Position numbers and translations under genes: made by a program
Notes under the pieces: generated by a model
What the model saw: the letters and a program-made list of their open reading frames with translations, nothing else
What the model was told of the DNA's origin: nothing
Databases searched by the model: none
Shown here: one piece after another, positions 35,550-44,681 of the stretch
How positions within the stretch are numbered: the stretch's first letter is position 1
How the letters are laid out: every line of letters starts with the position of its first letter
From: DASVHS01 sp038244815
GTDB lineage: Bacteria; Acidobacteriota; Thermoanaerobaculia; Gp7-AA8
DNA length: 64,000 bases
Assembly (NCBI GenBank): GCA_038244815.1
Contig: JBBRTB010000003.1
Coordinates: 193,478-257,477, forward strand
Reading direction: 5' to 3'

Positions 35550-36171
35550 AGAGGCCTCCCGCCTTACGGCAGGGCGTCACCGCAACCGCCAGGACGCACG
35601 CCCCGTTCGCGTCCTGCTCCCAATAGCTGCGCCCCGCGATTGCTAACAACTGCGGGCCGGGTGTTCCATATGATTGTGTAAGAGCATCCTACGACAGTTG
35701 GCGGCTGCGCGGGCAAATAAGATCGGTTCCTGGTTCCTGGTTCCGGGCGCGAATCGATCAGCTGGCGCTCCTGCCATTCAATCCCTCGCTTCGCTCGGAT
35801 GACAGATGGGATCGATGACCGAGAAGACTCGATCCCTTGGAACCGGGAACCAGGAACCAGGAAGTAACGGCTATCCAAGGTCCATCCCAGCCACTCCAGC
35901 TGAGCAGTCTCGTCGAAGTCGAGGACTTCGGTTGTCCAGCCGGTGAGCATCCCGTCGGAGTTCGGGGGTAGGAAATTTCATTTCTTGCTCGGCACTGCGG
36001 CTCGTTCTCAAGAGCGATTCAGCGGATTTCACCTCCTCTCGGACCCGTTCGAGTCGATCCGGGAATGGCTACAGGCCGGCTGAAGCCATCGATCGCGGAG
36101 CTTTGGTGCGCCGGCGGCGCGGAACGTGAGGCCGCGCGCCCGAAGCCGATACACGCCGCCTCGCGCCACCC
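35550..36171. other. Gene-free stretch with repeats
   Basis: This stretch lies upstream of the 1406-residue gene and contains its presumed promoter, which I cannot pinpoint. It also holds the inverted repeat at 35725-35861. Open frames here lack protein character on both strands. The rest (35865-36171) shows no recognisable element. Confidence 0.5.
35725..35861. repeat. GGTTCCT tandem units facing their complement
   Basis: Three tandem units (GGTTCCTGGTTCCTGGTTCC, starting 35725) are mirrored by GGAACCGGGAACCAGGAACC at 35839-35858, about 94 bases away. Between them, 35780-35806 is an inverted copy of the dispersed GTCATCCGAG repeat. The two repeat types are therefore nested here. No coding potential. 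Confidence 0.75.
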
Positions 36172-36486
36172 TCATTTCGTATTCTGCTGTCTGTTGCCCG
36201 TGCTCAATGCACCCCGGTCTCGACCGGGCGAGCGGCGGGCTGGGGGTGGAGCGAGCCCGGCCGAGACCGGGGTGCCGGTTCGCCGCACCGAATCGAGAAT
36301 GGCGCGAATGGCCTGCCGCTCGGTGATGAAGGAGATGATCTTCATCGCTCCCCCGCAGCGAAGACAAACAAGAGGATCGATTTCGTAGATGTGGCGGATC
36401 AGGTTTGCCCAGCGCTTTCGTGCGGCCTTGCGCTCCGCGGTGCCGGGCTCTTTCGCGACCGATCCCGTCGTGGGAGCCGCGGATCC
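36172..36486 (-). mobile_element. Remnant of IS91-like transposase C-terminus
   Basis: The minus-strand frame reads AARKRWANLIRHIYEIDPL, then VCLRCGGAMKIISFITERQAI and AILDSV. This is the conserved C-terminal zinc-knuckle region of IS91/IS801-type transposases. No catalytic Tyr or HUH region is present, so only the tail survives. The open frame runs on to a TGA at 36172. Imperfect inverted arms of about 25 bases (36209-36233 and 36251-36275, containing GCACCCCGGTCTCG) lie inside it and may mark the element's end. It ends about 30 bases from the Lon stop codon. Confidence 0.7.
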
Positions 36487-36514
36487 GCCCCGCTGACCGG
36501 CGCGCTTCCGCCCC

Positions 36515-38980
36515 CTATCCGCGCTGGCCTACCGGCTCAGGCGCTTCCGTGGCCGGCTCCGGCTCCGGCAGCGGCTTCGACTCGCGGCCGGCGCGCTCCG
36601 TGGTCTTCTCGCCAGCCGCGGCCTGGTCGAGCAACGCGATCTTCAAGACGTCCTCGACGTGCTCGACGAAGTAGAACGTCATGTCGCGCTTGATCGGCTC
36701 GGGCACGTCGACGAGATCGCGCTCGTTCAGCTTCGGTAGAATCACCGAGGTGATCTTCGCCGCGCGTGCGGCCAGCACCTTCTCCTTGACGCCGCCGATC
36801 GGCAGAACCTCGCCGCGCAGCGTGACTTCGCCGGTCATGGCCACGTTCCGCTTCACGGGCCGCCCCGTCAGCACGGAGATGATGGCCGTGGTGATCGTGA
36901 CGCCCGCGGACGGTCCGTCCTTCGGCACCGCACCCGCCGGCACGTGGATGTGGATGTCGTGCGTCTCGAAGTAATCGGCCGGAATGCCCTGCTCGTCGGC
37001 ATGCGCGCGCGCATACGTGAGCGCCGCCTGCGCCGACTCCTTCATCACCTCGCCGAGCTGGCCGGTCAGTGACAGCTTGCCCTTGCCGCGCACGGCCGTG
37101 GCCTCGATGAAGAGGATGTCGCCGCCCACCGACGTCCAGGCCAGCCCCGTGGCCACTCCCACCTGATCGCGCTCCAGAAGCTCCTCGGCGAAATGCTTCA
37201 TGGGGCCGAGGTACTTGTCGATGTTGGCGTCGGTGATGCGGTATTGCTGCTCCGGTTTTCCCTCCGCCACCTGCACGGCGATCTTGCGGCAGATCGTGCC
37301 GATCTCGCGCTCCATGTTGCGCAGTCCTGCTTCCTTCGTGTAGCCGGCGATCACCTTCGTCACCCCGCCGTCGGTCCAGATCACGGCCACGTTGCTGATG
37401 CCGTTCTCGTCCATCTGCTTCGGGATGATGTGCTGCTTGGCGATCATCAGCTTCTCCTCGTCCGTGTAGCCGGAGAGACGGATGACTTCCATGCGGTCGA
37501 GGAAGGCCGGCTGAATCGTGTCGAGCACGTTCGCCGTGACGATGAACATGACGTTGGACAGATCGTACGGAACGCCGAGGTAGTGGTCGCGGAAGGAGAA
37601 GTTCTGCTCGGGGTCGAGGACCTCCAGCAACGCCGAGGACGGATCGCCGCGGTAGTCCGCACCGATCTTGTCGACCTCATCGAGCATGAAGACGGGGTTG
37701 GCCGTCTGGGCCTGGTTGATGGCCTGGATGATGCGGCCGGGCAGCGCGCCGACGTAGGTGCGGCGATGTCCGCGGATCTCGGCCTCGTCACGCACGCCGC
37801 CCAGCGAGATGCGCACGAACTTGCGGTCCAGAGCGCGGGCGATGGATCGGCCCAGCGAGGTCTTGCCGACGCCGGGAGGTCCGACGAAGCAGAGGATGGG
37901 GCCTTTCATCTTCGTCCCCTTCAGCTTGCGGACGGCCAGATACTCGAGGATGCGCTCCTTGATCTTCTCGAGGTCGTAGTGATCCTCGTCGAGGATCGTG
38001 CGCGCGCGCGCCAGGTCGTGGTTGTCGGCAGACTGCACGCTCCAGGGCAGGCCGGTCATCCAGTCGAGATAGGTGCGGATGATGGAGGTCTCCGCGGAGT
38101 CGGGATGCGAGCGCTCCAGACGCTTGATCTGCTTCTCGATCTCCTCGCGCGCCTCCTGCGGGATGGCCTTCTCCTCGATCCTCTTGCGGTAGTTCTCGAC
38201 CTCCTCGGCCAGCTCTTCGCCTTCGCCGAGCTCGGACTGGATGGCCTTGAGCTGCTGGCGCAGGAAGTACTCGCGCTGGCTCTTGTTCATCTCGCCCTGC
38301 GCGGCGGTGGAGATCTCCTGCTGCATGGTGAGCAGGTTGATCTCGCGCGTCAGCATCTCGTTGACTTTCTTCAGGCGGTCGACGGGATCGATGGTCTCGA
38401 GGATTCCCTGGGCCTCCTCGAGCTTGAGATCGAGGTTCGAGGCCGCCAGGTCGGTGAGGCGCGCCGGATCGTCGAGGTTGGCGGCGATGACCATGACCTC
38501 AGGCGAGATGTTCTTGCCGAGGGAGACGGCGCGGTCGAGGTTCTGCTTGACCGAGCGGATGAGGGCCTCGACCTCGAGCGGACGGTCTTTCCCGGCCGGC
38601 TCCTCGATGCGCGTGATCTTGGCCTTGAAGAACGGCGCGGTCTGGATGAAGTAGTCGATGCGCGCGCGGGACAGGCCCTGCACGAGGATGCGGATGCGGC
38701 CGTCGGGCAGCTTGAGCATCCTCATGATGATGGCCACGGTTCCGACGCGGTAGAGATCGTCCTCGCCGGGATCCTCGTTCTGAAAATCCTTCTGGGCCGT
38801 GAGCATGATGACGCGGTTCTCGGCCAGGGCCTGGTCGACGGCGTTGATCGATTTCTCGCGCGACACCGACAGCGGCACGATGATGAACGGGAAGATCACC
38901 AGGTCCTTGAGCGGCAGGACCGGAAGGACGTCGGGGATTTTGATCGCTTCTTCTTTCGCGGTTTCGTTCGCGTCAGTCAT
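36515..38980 (-). CDS. lon: ATP-dependent protease Lon
   Basis: The 821-residue Lon A protease degrades damaged and regulatory proteins in the cytosol. The N-terminal LAN domain (about 15-215, LPLKDLVIFPF) and a coiled stretch lead to the AAA+ module, with Walker A GPPGVGKT (367-374), Walker B FMLDEVDKIG, and sensor regions. The C-terminal protease domain has Ser691 in PKDGPSAG and Lys734 in GGVKEK as the catalytic dyad. A Pro/Glu-rich tail of about 40 residues extends beyond the usual end. NrdR is encoded upstream on the same strand; the IS91-like remnant lies just downstream. Confidence 0.96.
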   Translation of the reverse strand: MTDANETAKEEAIKIPDVLPVLPLKDLVIFPFIIVPLSVSREKSINAVDQALAENRVIMLTAQKDFQNEDPGEDDLYRVGTVAIIMRMLKLPDGRIRILVQGLSRARIDYFIQTAPFFKAKITRIEEPAGKDRPLEVEALIRSVKQNLDRAVSLGKNISPEVMVIAANLDDPARLTDLAASNLDLKLEEAQGILETIDPVDRLKKVNEMLTREINLLTMQQEISTAAQGEMNKSQREYFLRQQLKAIQSELGEGEELAEEVENYRKRIEEKAIPQEAREEIEKQIKRLERSHPDSAETSIIRTYLDWMTGLPWSVQSADNHDLARARTILDEDHYDLEKIKERILEYLAVRKLKGTKMKGPILCFVGPPGVGKTSLGRSIARALDRKFVRISLGGVRDEAEIRGHRRTYVGALPGRIIQAINQAQTANPVFMLDEVDKIGADYRGDPSSALLEVLDPEQNFSFRDHYLGVPYDLSNVMFIVTANVLDTIQPAFLDRMEVIRLSGYTDEEKLMIAKQHIIPKQMDENGISNVAVIWTDGGVTKVIAGYTKEAGLRNMEREIGTICRKIAVQVAEGKPEQQYRITDANIDKYLGPMKHFAEELLERDQVGVATGLAWTSVGGDILFIEATAVRGKGKLSLTGQLGEVMKESAQAALTYARAHADEQGIPADYFETHDIHIHVPAGAVPKDGPSAGVTITTAIISVLTGRPVKRNVAMTGEVTLRGEVLPIGGVKEKVLAARAAKITSVILPKLNERDLVDVPEPIKRDMTFYFVEHVEDVLKIALLDQAAAGEKTTERAGRESKPLPEPEPATEAPEPVGQRG

Positions 38981-39033
38981 CTTGACCTCTTAAATGCGAG
39001 GGAGACCCTCGACACTCTCCTGCAAGTTCAGTG

Positions 39034-39480
39034 CTATTTCAACCGGTGCAGTTCCTTGACGAAAGCATCCACATCCTCGAAGCGCCGGTACACCGAGGCG
39101 AAGCGGACGTAGGCAACGGGATCGAGCCCGCGCAAGCGGTCCATCACCAGATGCCCGAGCTGCTGGCTGGAAATCTCCCGATCGCCGGAGTCATTCATCG
39201 TTGCCTCGATCGAATCGGCTACCCGTTCCAGTTCACCCTGCGGCACGGGACGCTTGCGGCAGGCCACCTGCAGCCCCCGCATCAGCTTCTCCCGGTCGTA
39301 CGGCTCGCGGCGCTGATCGCGCTTGACGACCTGGAACGCCAGGTGCTCGATCTTCTCGTAACTCGTGAAGCGCCGGCCGCATTGGATGCATTCGCGCCTC
39401 CGGCGGATGACCTCACCCTCGCGGCTCTCGCGCGAGTCGACCACCCGGTCTTCCGTATTGGCGCAGAACGGACAGCGCAT
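39034..39480 (-). CDS. nrdR: Transcriptional repressor NrdR
   Basis: NrdR represses ribonucleotide reductase genes when its ATP-cone binds (d)ATP. The 148-residue protein has the N-terminal zinc ribbon (C3, C6, C31, C34; MRCPFC and CIQCGRRFTSYE) and an ATP-cone (about 49-139, with KRDQRREPYDREKLMRGL). Length is typical. It lies 53 bases upstream of lon in the same direction and 15 bases after the flippase-like gene, so the three may share a transcript. No NrdR box pair was identified in this window. Confidence 0.95.
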   Translation of the reverse strand: MRCPFCANTEDRVVDSRESREGEVIRRRRECIQCGRRFTSYEKIEHLAFQVVKRDQRREPYDREKLMRGLQVACRKRPVPQGELERVADSIEATMNDSGDREISSQQLGHLVMDRLRGLDPVAYVRFASVYRRFEDVDAFVKELHRLK

Positions 39481-39495
39481 CTGGCCGAGCGTATA

Positions 39496-40542
39496 TCACG
39501 AGATGTTGCCGGGCGAGCCCTGGTCCGGATCGCTCGACGTCTTCGGCGCCCGGGACGACGCTACGTCCCGCCACCGCAAACCCTCGCGCGCGAACAACAA
39601 CAAGCCGGTCACGAGCACCGGCAGCGTACCCACGACATGAAAGAGCACGGCCGTGGCCACTGAGGAGTCGATGTCGAAGCCATAGAAGTTCGTGAGCACG
39701 AGCTGACAGGCCTTGTGGAAGCCGCCCACGCCACCCGGCGTGGGAATGGCCAGACCAACCGTGGTGATGCCGTTGACGAAGATCGCCGAGTCCCACGGCA
39801 GCGGATGGTGCAGCGCCAGCACCGTGAAGATGAACTGCGAGGTCAGGCAGAACCAGATGCCGGCTGTGCAGAACAGCACGAACGAAAGCACGCGCCAGCG
39901 CCGGGCGATGGCCAGCGTCTCCACGAACGTATCGAAGAAGTTCATCCAGGCGTTGCGGAAGCGGAGCGGAACGGCGCGGCCGATGAACTGGTGGGCCCGG
40001 CGGATGACGCCGCGAAACAGGAACAGACCGGCGATGAACGTGGAGACTACGAGCAGCAGCGCGATCGACGCCACCGCTCCCGCTTTCACGACGAAGAACC
40101 ATTTGTTGTCCGCAAAGTCGTTCCAGTGACGGACCGCGAAGAAGATGAAGAGCGAGAGGATGCTGTAGAGATCGAGGATGCGCTCGATCAGCACGGTGCC
40201 GAGCGCGCCGGAAAAGCGCAGGCTGGTGCGCCGGGCCAGCAGAGCCGGCCGGGCCACGTCCGAAGCGCGTACGGGCAGAATCGTGGAGAGCATGTACCCG
40301 ACCGCGGTGGCGAAGAACGTCGCGTACAGCGGCGGCGGGTGGTCGGGATCGAGCAGCGTGCGCCAGCGCGCGGTGCGAAACAGAATCGCGCAGAAGTTGA
40401 CGAAAAGGCCGATGGCGAGCCACTTCGGGTCGGTCGACCGGAGAATGACCCAGACATCGCCGAGGTTGGCATTCCTGAGGAACAGGTAAAGGAAGAGAAT
40501 CGTGACCACGGCGATCGCCGCGATCTGGAGAGTACGCTTCAA
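39496..40542 (-). CDS. LPG synthase TM-like (UPF0104/AglD-type) membrane protein
   Basis: This 348-residue integral membrane protein has about eight hydrophobic helices and the family hallmark around the C-terminal third (GITTVGLAIPTPGGVGGFHKA), plus FRTARWRTLL and ATAVGYMLSTILPVRASD in the N-terminal third. The family is related to the transmembrane domain of MprF and to lipid flippases. Substrate unknown; no synthase domain is attached. The upstream side is divergent from the HDAC gene across a repeat-filled 123-base gap. Confidence 0.85.
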   Translation of the reverse strand: MKRTLQIAAIAVVTILFLYLFLRNANLGDVWVILRSTDPKWLAIGLFVNFCAILFRTARWRTLLDPDHPPPLYATFFATAVGYMLSTILPVRASDVARPALLARRTSLRFSGALGTVLIERILDLYSILSLFIFFAVRHWNDFADNKWFFVVKAGAVASIALLLVVSTFIAGLFLFRGVIRRAHQFIGRAVPLRFRNAWMNFFDTFVETLAIARRWRVLSFVLFCTAGIWFCLTSQFIFTVLALHHPLPWDSAIFVNGITTVGLAIPTPGGVGGFHKACQLVLTNFYGFDIDSSVATAVLFHVVGTLPVLVTGLLLFAREGLRWRDVASSRAPKTSSDPDQGSPGNIS

Positions 40543-40560
40543 TGTGCGCGCGTTCTACCA

Positions 40561-40661
40561 TATCGGGTTGCCGGGTTGCCGGGTTGCCGGGTGGCGGTTA
40601 GCGGTAAGCGGTAACGCGGGTAACCGGTAACGGCTATCAGCTAACCGCTAACCGCTAACCA
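40561..40661. repeat. GGGTTGCC and GGTAACGG degenerate units, partly inverted
   Basis: Three tandem GGGTTGCC units are followed by GCGGTTAGCGGTAAGCGGTAA, GTAACCGGTAACGGCTA and then the complement-type CTAACCGCTAACCGCTAACC. The block can fold on itself. It sits in the divergent gap between the flippase-like and HDAC genes, so promoters must lie in or beside it. Similar blocks lie at 50210-50332 and 63228-63312. Confidence 0.75.
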
Positions 40662-40665
40662 CGTC

Positions 40666-41604
40666 ATGCTCAACATCTATACGAACAGCATCTTCCGCCG
40701 GCACAACACGGGCGTGGGTCATCCCGAGACGGCCGAGCGGCTGGATGCGGCGATGACCGGCGTCACGCGCGCCGGGTTGAGCGACCGCATCGTGGGCGAC
40801 GGCGAGATCCATCCCGACACCGGACGCATCATCGCCAAGGTGCACACGCCCGATCTGGAGGGAGAGCTCGAAGACGCCTGCCGCGCCGGATACCGCCTCT
40901 TCCATTCGCTCGACAATCCGATCTCGTCGTCGACGTTCGCCGCAGCGCGCGCCGCGGTGTCGACCTCGCTCGCCGCCGCGGACCACATCTGGCGCCAGAA
41001 CCTGTCGACGCGCGCCTTCATCGTGGCCCGCCCTCCGGGCCATCACGCCGAGCGTGCCGAAGCGATGGGCTTCTGCTTCTTCAATACCGTCGCCTGCGTC
41101 GCCGAGTGGCTGCGCGAACAGAACGGCGTCGAGCGCGTCTTCATCTTCGACTTCGACGTCCATCACGGGAACGGCACGCAGCATCTGTTCGAAGAGCGCG
41201 ACGACGTCTTCTACGCCTCGATGCACCGCTATCCGTTCTATCCGGGCACCGGCGCCGCCGACGAGATCGGCGTCGGCAAAGGGCGGGGCTTCACGAAGAA
41301 CATCCCCTTCGACGGCGGAGCGGGCGACGCAGACTATCTGCGCGCGGTCGAAGACGAAGTGCTGCGGGCCATCGATGACTACCAGCCGAACGCCATCCTC
41401 CTCTCTGCCGGCTTCGACGCCCATCGCCGCGATCCACTCGGGGGCATGCGCGTGACCGAGCAGGCGTACGGCGAGATCACGCGCAGGATCGTGGAGACGG
41501 CCGGGAAACATTGCCAGGGACGCGTGCTTTCGCTGCTGGAAGGGGGTTACGATATGGAAGGGCTCGCCGCAAGCGTCGCCGAACATGTCGCGGCGATGTC
41601 GTGA
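40666..41604 (+). CDS. Histone deacetylase-family (acetoin utilisation-type) deacetylase
   Basis: The 312-residue class II HDAC/AcuC/AphA-fold zinc hydrolase has the conserved segments RPPGHHAERAEAMGFCFFN and FIFDFDVHHGNGTQ (Asp and His zinc ligands plus active-site His pair). These are followed by LSAGFDAHRRDP (second zinc Asp), and LLEGGYDMEGLA carries the glycine loop. Bacterial members deacetylate proteins, polyamines or acetylated small molecules; the substrate here is unknown. It starts four bases after the repeat block and is followed after three bases by the Coa1-like gene. Confidence 0.9.
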   Translation: MLNIYTNSIFRRHNTGVGHPETAERLDAAMTGVTRAGLSDRIVGDGEIHPDTGRIIAKVHTPDLEGELEDACRAGYRLFHSLDNPISSSTFAAARAAVSTSLAAADHIWRQNLSTRAFIVARPPGHHAERAEAMGFCFFNTVACVAEWLREQNGVERVFIFDFDVHHGNGTQHLFEERDDVFYASMHRYPFYPGTGAADEIGVGKGRGFTKNIPFDGGAGDADYLRAVEDEVLRAIDDYQPNAILLSAGFDAHRRDPLGGMRVTEQAYGEITRRIVETAGKHCQGRVLSLLEGGYDMEGLAASVAEHVAAMS

Positions 41605-41607
41605 GGA

Positions 41608-42084
41608 ATGATGACTGTCGACTATACGAAACCTCCCCAGTTCCCGCCCCCGCCGCCGGCGTATCCGCCCGGAGGTCCCACTCCTCCATCCGGCCCGAGC
41701 ACGAAGAAAACCTGCGGCACTATCGCGCTCGTTGGCTGCGGCATCGTCATCGTGGCGCTCGTGGCCATCACCGCCGGAATCGTCTATTTCGTCTTCGGCA
41801 TGATCAAGTCGTCGTACGTCTACAAGAACGCCGTGCAGCGCGCGGAGTCGAACCCGCAGGTCATCGCCCTCCTCGGCTCACCGGTCGAAACCGGCTGGTG
41901 GGTGAGAGGCAGCGTGAACATCGACAACGATCGCGGGCACGCCGACATCACCATTCCTCTCGTTGGTCCGAAAGGGGAAGCGAAGATCTATTGCGTGGCC
42001 TCGCGGTCGCGGGACGACTGGACGTTCGAGGAACTGAAGGTCGTTCCCGACAAGGGCGGGACGACGATCGACGTGCTCAAGTGA
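41608..42084 (+). CDS. Coa1-like membrane-anchored protein
   Basis: The 158-residue product has a Pro-rich N-terminus (FPPPPPAYPPGGPTPP), one transmembrane helix (about 35-62, IALVGCGIVIVALVAI) and a C-terminal globular domain. The C-terminal domain reads VQRAESNPQVIALLGSPVETG and ITIPLVGPKGEAKIY, matching the cytochrome oxidase assembly Coa1-family pattern. Bacterial Coa1-like proteins are mostly uncharacterised. It is probably co-transcribed with the HDAC gene three bases upstream. Its stop codon touches the convergent glycosyltransferase stop. Confidence 0.75.
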   Translation: MMTVDYTKPPQFPPPPPAYPPGGPTPPSGPSTKKTCGTIALVGCGIVIVALVAITAGIVYFVFGMIKSSYVYKNAVQRAESNPQVIALLGSPVETGWWVRGSVNIDNDRGHADITIPLVGPKGEAKIYCVASRSRDDWTFEELKVVPDKGGTTIDVLK

Positions 42085-43194
42085 TCAGCGGCGCGTTTCG
42101 AGAATCGCCGAGTACAGCGTCTCCAGCCGCGCGATCCGCAGGTCCTTCGAGAATCCGCTGACGACGTGCTGGCGCGCCTTTCGGGCCACGGCGGCCGCGC
42201 GCGCGCGGTCTTCGATGACTTCCAGGATCGCCGCCGCCAGCGCGGCGCGGTCGCGCATCGGGATGAGCCATCCCACGTCCGGAGAGGAAACCAGCTCGCG
42301 GTTGCCGCCCGCGTCGGTGGCGATCACCGGCTTCTGCATGGCCATGGCTTCCCGGATCGTGCCGGTGATGCCGGTGCCGGCCCACGAGGCGTCGACGACG
42401 ACATCGCACGACGCCAGCACATTGGCCATGTCGTCGCGGAACTCGACCGCCGTCACATGCGATGAGATTCCGCAGGCGGCCGCGTATTTGCGCACACCCG
42501 TTTTCTCCGCCTCATCGCGGCAGCCGATCAGGGCGACGTGGACTTCGGGCTGACGGGGAACAAGCGCGGCCACCGCGTCGATGAGCTCCTTCCATCCTTT
42601 CCAGTCGCGCACGCCGACCTGGCCGACGAGAAAACGGTCCGGCGCCAGTTCCTTCTCGCGGCGGAAGGCCAGGGGATCGTGCCCGGAAGGATCGAACAGC
42701 GTGACGTCGGTGCCTGCGTAGACTACTTCCACCTTCTGTGGCGGCAGCTTGCCGCTGGACACGATCACATCCTTGATCTGGCGGCAGACAGTGACGACGC
42801 GGTCGACCCGGCGCGTGCGGTACTTGCCGCGGTTCCAGACATCGAGCGGGAACGAAACGCCGCGATTGACGACGAACGCTCCGACGGGCGCGCGCATCGT
42901 CGCGGCCAGGGCGATGGCGTGGGCGATCCCTTTGTGCACGTGGATCACATCCGGCCGCAACTCGTCGATCAGCCGGCGCATGACGAACATACTGGAGAGG
43001 TCGAACTGGTGGCGCATGCGCAGCGGACGGAAACGCACTCCCTGTCCGGCCGCACGCCCGGCGAGCGAGGAGCCGGCTCGGCTGACGATGGTCACGTCGT
43101 GGCCGCGCTCCTGCAGTCCGGCCGCGGCCTGGAACATCTGGTGCACCGAGCCGGTGTTGAACTGATTGAACTCGAGGACCTGGAAGATTCGCAT
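42085..43194 (-). CDS. Family 4 glycosyltransferase
   Basis: The 369-residue GT-B fold enzyme transfers a sugar from a nucleotide-sugar donor to an unknown acceptor, probably a surface glycan or lipid. The start at 43194 (MRIFQVLEFNQFNTGSV) gives the usual Rossmann beginning; the longer frame upstream is antisense to the neighbouring hydrolase gene. The N-lobe contains VIHVHKGIAHA. The C-lobe has GQVGVRDWKGW and the EX7E-type donor site GTIREAMAMQKPVIATDAGGNRELV region. No membrane segment, so it acts at the cytoplasmic face. Confidence 0.88.
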   Translation of the reverse strand: MRIFQVLEFNQFNTGSVHQMFQAAAGLQERGHDVTIVSRAGSSLAGRAAGQGVRFRPLRMRHQFDLSSMFVMRRLIDELRPDVIHVHKGIAHAIALAATMRAPVGAFVVNRGVSFPLDVWNRGKYRTRRVDRVVTVCRQIKDVIVSSGKLPPQKVEVVYAGTDVTLFDPSGHDPLAFRREKELAPDRFLVGQVGVRDWKGWKELIDAVAALVPRQPEVHVALIGCRDEAEKTGVRKYAAACGISSHVTAVEFRDDMANVLASCDVVVDASWAGTGITGTIREAMAMQKPVIATDAGGNRELVSSPDVGWLIPMRDRAALAAAILEVIEDRARAAAVARKARQHVVSGFSKDLRIARLETLYSAILETRR

Positions 43195-43359
43195 CGCGAC
43201 GCTCGCGATTATCGCGATCCCCTGCTCCTGCACAACCGGGCGCACGAGAGGGGCGAGCCGGCCGGCCACCGACTCCATGTCCGGCACAGCATCATCAGAT
43301 TCTTTCGGGAGTAATACCTCTCCATGACAAACTCTTCGGCGTTGCAGTATCGTTCTGTC

Positions 43360-44115
43360 ATGCGACGAACCAGCCTGGGGATCTTCCTCCTCCTGCTTGC
43401 CACCACTGGCGGGGCAGCCGAAAACGTGACGTTCCATTCCGCGGCCGGCGAGGCCCGAGGTTACCTGGCCACGCCGGCGAAGGACATGGGGTTGCATCCC
43501 GCCATCATCGTCATTCAGGAATGGTGGGGTCTCAACGACTGGGTAAAGCAACAGACGCAGAGATTCGCGGATCAGGGTTATGTCGCCCTGGCCGTCGATC
43601 TGTATCGGGGCAAGGTGGCCACGACCGCGGAGGAAGCGCACGAACTGATGCGCGGAATGCCGGAAGACCGGGCCATCGCCGATCTCCAAGGCGGTTTCGA
43701 TTACCTCTCCGCGCGTAAAGATGTCGACCCGAAACGGATCGGTGTCATCGGCTGGTGCATGGGAGGCGGATACGCACTGATGTTCGTAACCGCCGAGCCG
43801 CGCCTGGCGGCGGGAGTGGTGAACTACGGACATCTGATGACGGATCCAAAGACGATCTCGGGCATTGGCGTTCCTCTTCTCGGCAACTTCGGGGAGGAAG
43901 ATCGCGGGATCCCGGCGGCGGACGTCCACGATTTCGAGACCGCGCTCCGGAAAGCCGGGAAGAGTGCCGACTTCAAGGTGTACGCGGGCGCGGGGCACGC
44001 GTTCATGAACCCGAACAACAAGGGGGGCTACGTTGCCGAGGCGGCATCCGACGCCTGGAAACGGATTGACCGTTTCTTCGCCGAGCGATTGCATGGTAAC
44101 ATGCCAAACTCTTGA
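43360..44115 (+). CDS. Exported dienelactone hydrolase-family protein
   Basis: The 251-residue alpha/beta hydrolase is started at ATG 43360 so that it begins with a signal peptide (MRRTSLGIFLLLLATTGGAA). Features are VIQEWWGLNDWV (oxyanion region), the Cys nucleophile in GWCMGGGYAL, Asp in FGEEDRGIP and His in GAGHAFMN. Dienelactone hydrolases open lactones in aromatic degradation, but exported members probably act on other esters. The 165-base divergent gap to the glycosyltransferase gene carries the promoters. It overlaps nothing downstream; the DUF1844 gene starts 56 bases later. Confidence 0.87.
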   Translation: MRRTSLGIFLLLLATTGGAAENVTFHSAAGEARGYLATPAKDMGLHPAIIVIQEWWGLNDWVKQQTQRFADQGYVALAVDLYRGKVATTAEEAHELMRGMPEDRAIADLQGGFDYLSARKDVDPKRIGVIGWCMGGGYALMFVTAEPRLAAGVVNYGHLMTDPKTISGIGVPLLGNFGEEDRGIPAADVHDFETALRKAGKSADFKVYAGAGHAFMNPNNKGGYVAEAASDAWKRIDRFFAERLHGNMPNS

Positions 44116-44171
44116 TTATACAGGACATCGGTGATTCGCAGGTGACCGCGCAGCGTGGGGTGGAGGATGGC

Positions 44172-44681
44172 TTGCCGAAGGAAAAACAGCCAAATCGAGA
44201 ACAGATCAAGGTAACGGACAAACGGATCTTCACGCCCGATGGTGAGATCCGCGAGGAATTCCGTCAGGACATCAAGCCTGCCGATCCCTTCGTGAAGACG
44301 CCGGAAACGCCGGCGCCGAAACCGGCCGAAACGAAGCCGGCGGGCTCAAAGGCACCCACGCAGCCGGAAGCGAACGACCGCCGTACCGGTTCTGAGCGCC
44401 GGCGCACATTGGCGGATCGCGCGGAAAATCCGGGCACACCGTTTACGAACTTTCTCGAGCCGCTCATCGCGCAGGCTTACATGAGCCTGGGAATGTTGCC
44501 GAACCCCTATCAACAGCAGCCGAAAGCCGATGTAGGCTCGGCACGGCAGATGATCGATATCCTTTCTCTATTGCAGGAGAAGACCGCCGGCAATCTGACA
44601 CCTGATGAGGAAGAGTTTCTGAACATCTATCTCGGCGAGTTGAAACTCGCCTATGTGAAGATCACCAAGAATCTGGCATGA
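44172..44681 (+). CDS. DUF1844 protein
   Basis: The 169-residue protein has a disordered Pro/Lys/Glu-rich N-terminal half. The C-terminal DUF1844 helical domain follows (about 85-165, FLEPLIAQAYMSLGMLPNP, ARQMIDILSLLQEKT, LTPDEEEFL). The TTG at 44172 is chosen because GGAGG lies five bases upstream; earlier in-frame starts (TTG 44112, GTG 44142) lack such a site. DUF1844 is of unknown function and typical of Acidobacteria, Deltaproteobacteria and Planctomycetes. The stop overlaps the next gene by four bases (ATGA). Confidence 0.82.
   Translation: MPKEKQPNREQIKVTDKRIFTPDGEIREEFRQDIKPADPFVKTPETPAPKPAETKPAGSKAPTQPEANDRRTGSERRRTLADRAENPGTPFTNFLEPLIAQAYMSLGMLPNPYQQQPKADVGSARQMIDILSLLQEKTAGNLTPDEEEFLNIYLGELKLAYVKITKNLA

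Noticed and set aside
37193..39112. 639-codon plus-strand frame opposite lon
   Set aside because: Antisense shadow; Asp/Val/Leu/Arg bias is that of reversed Lon codons.
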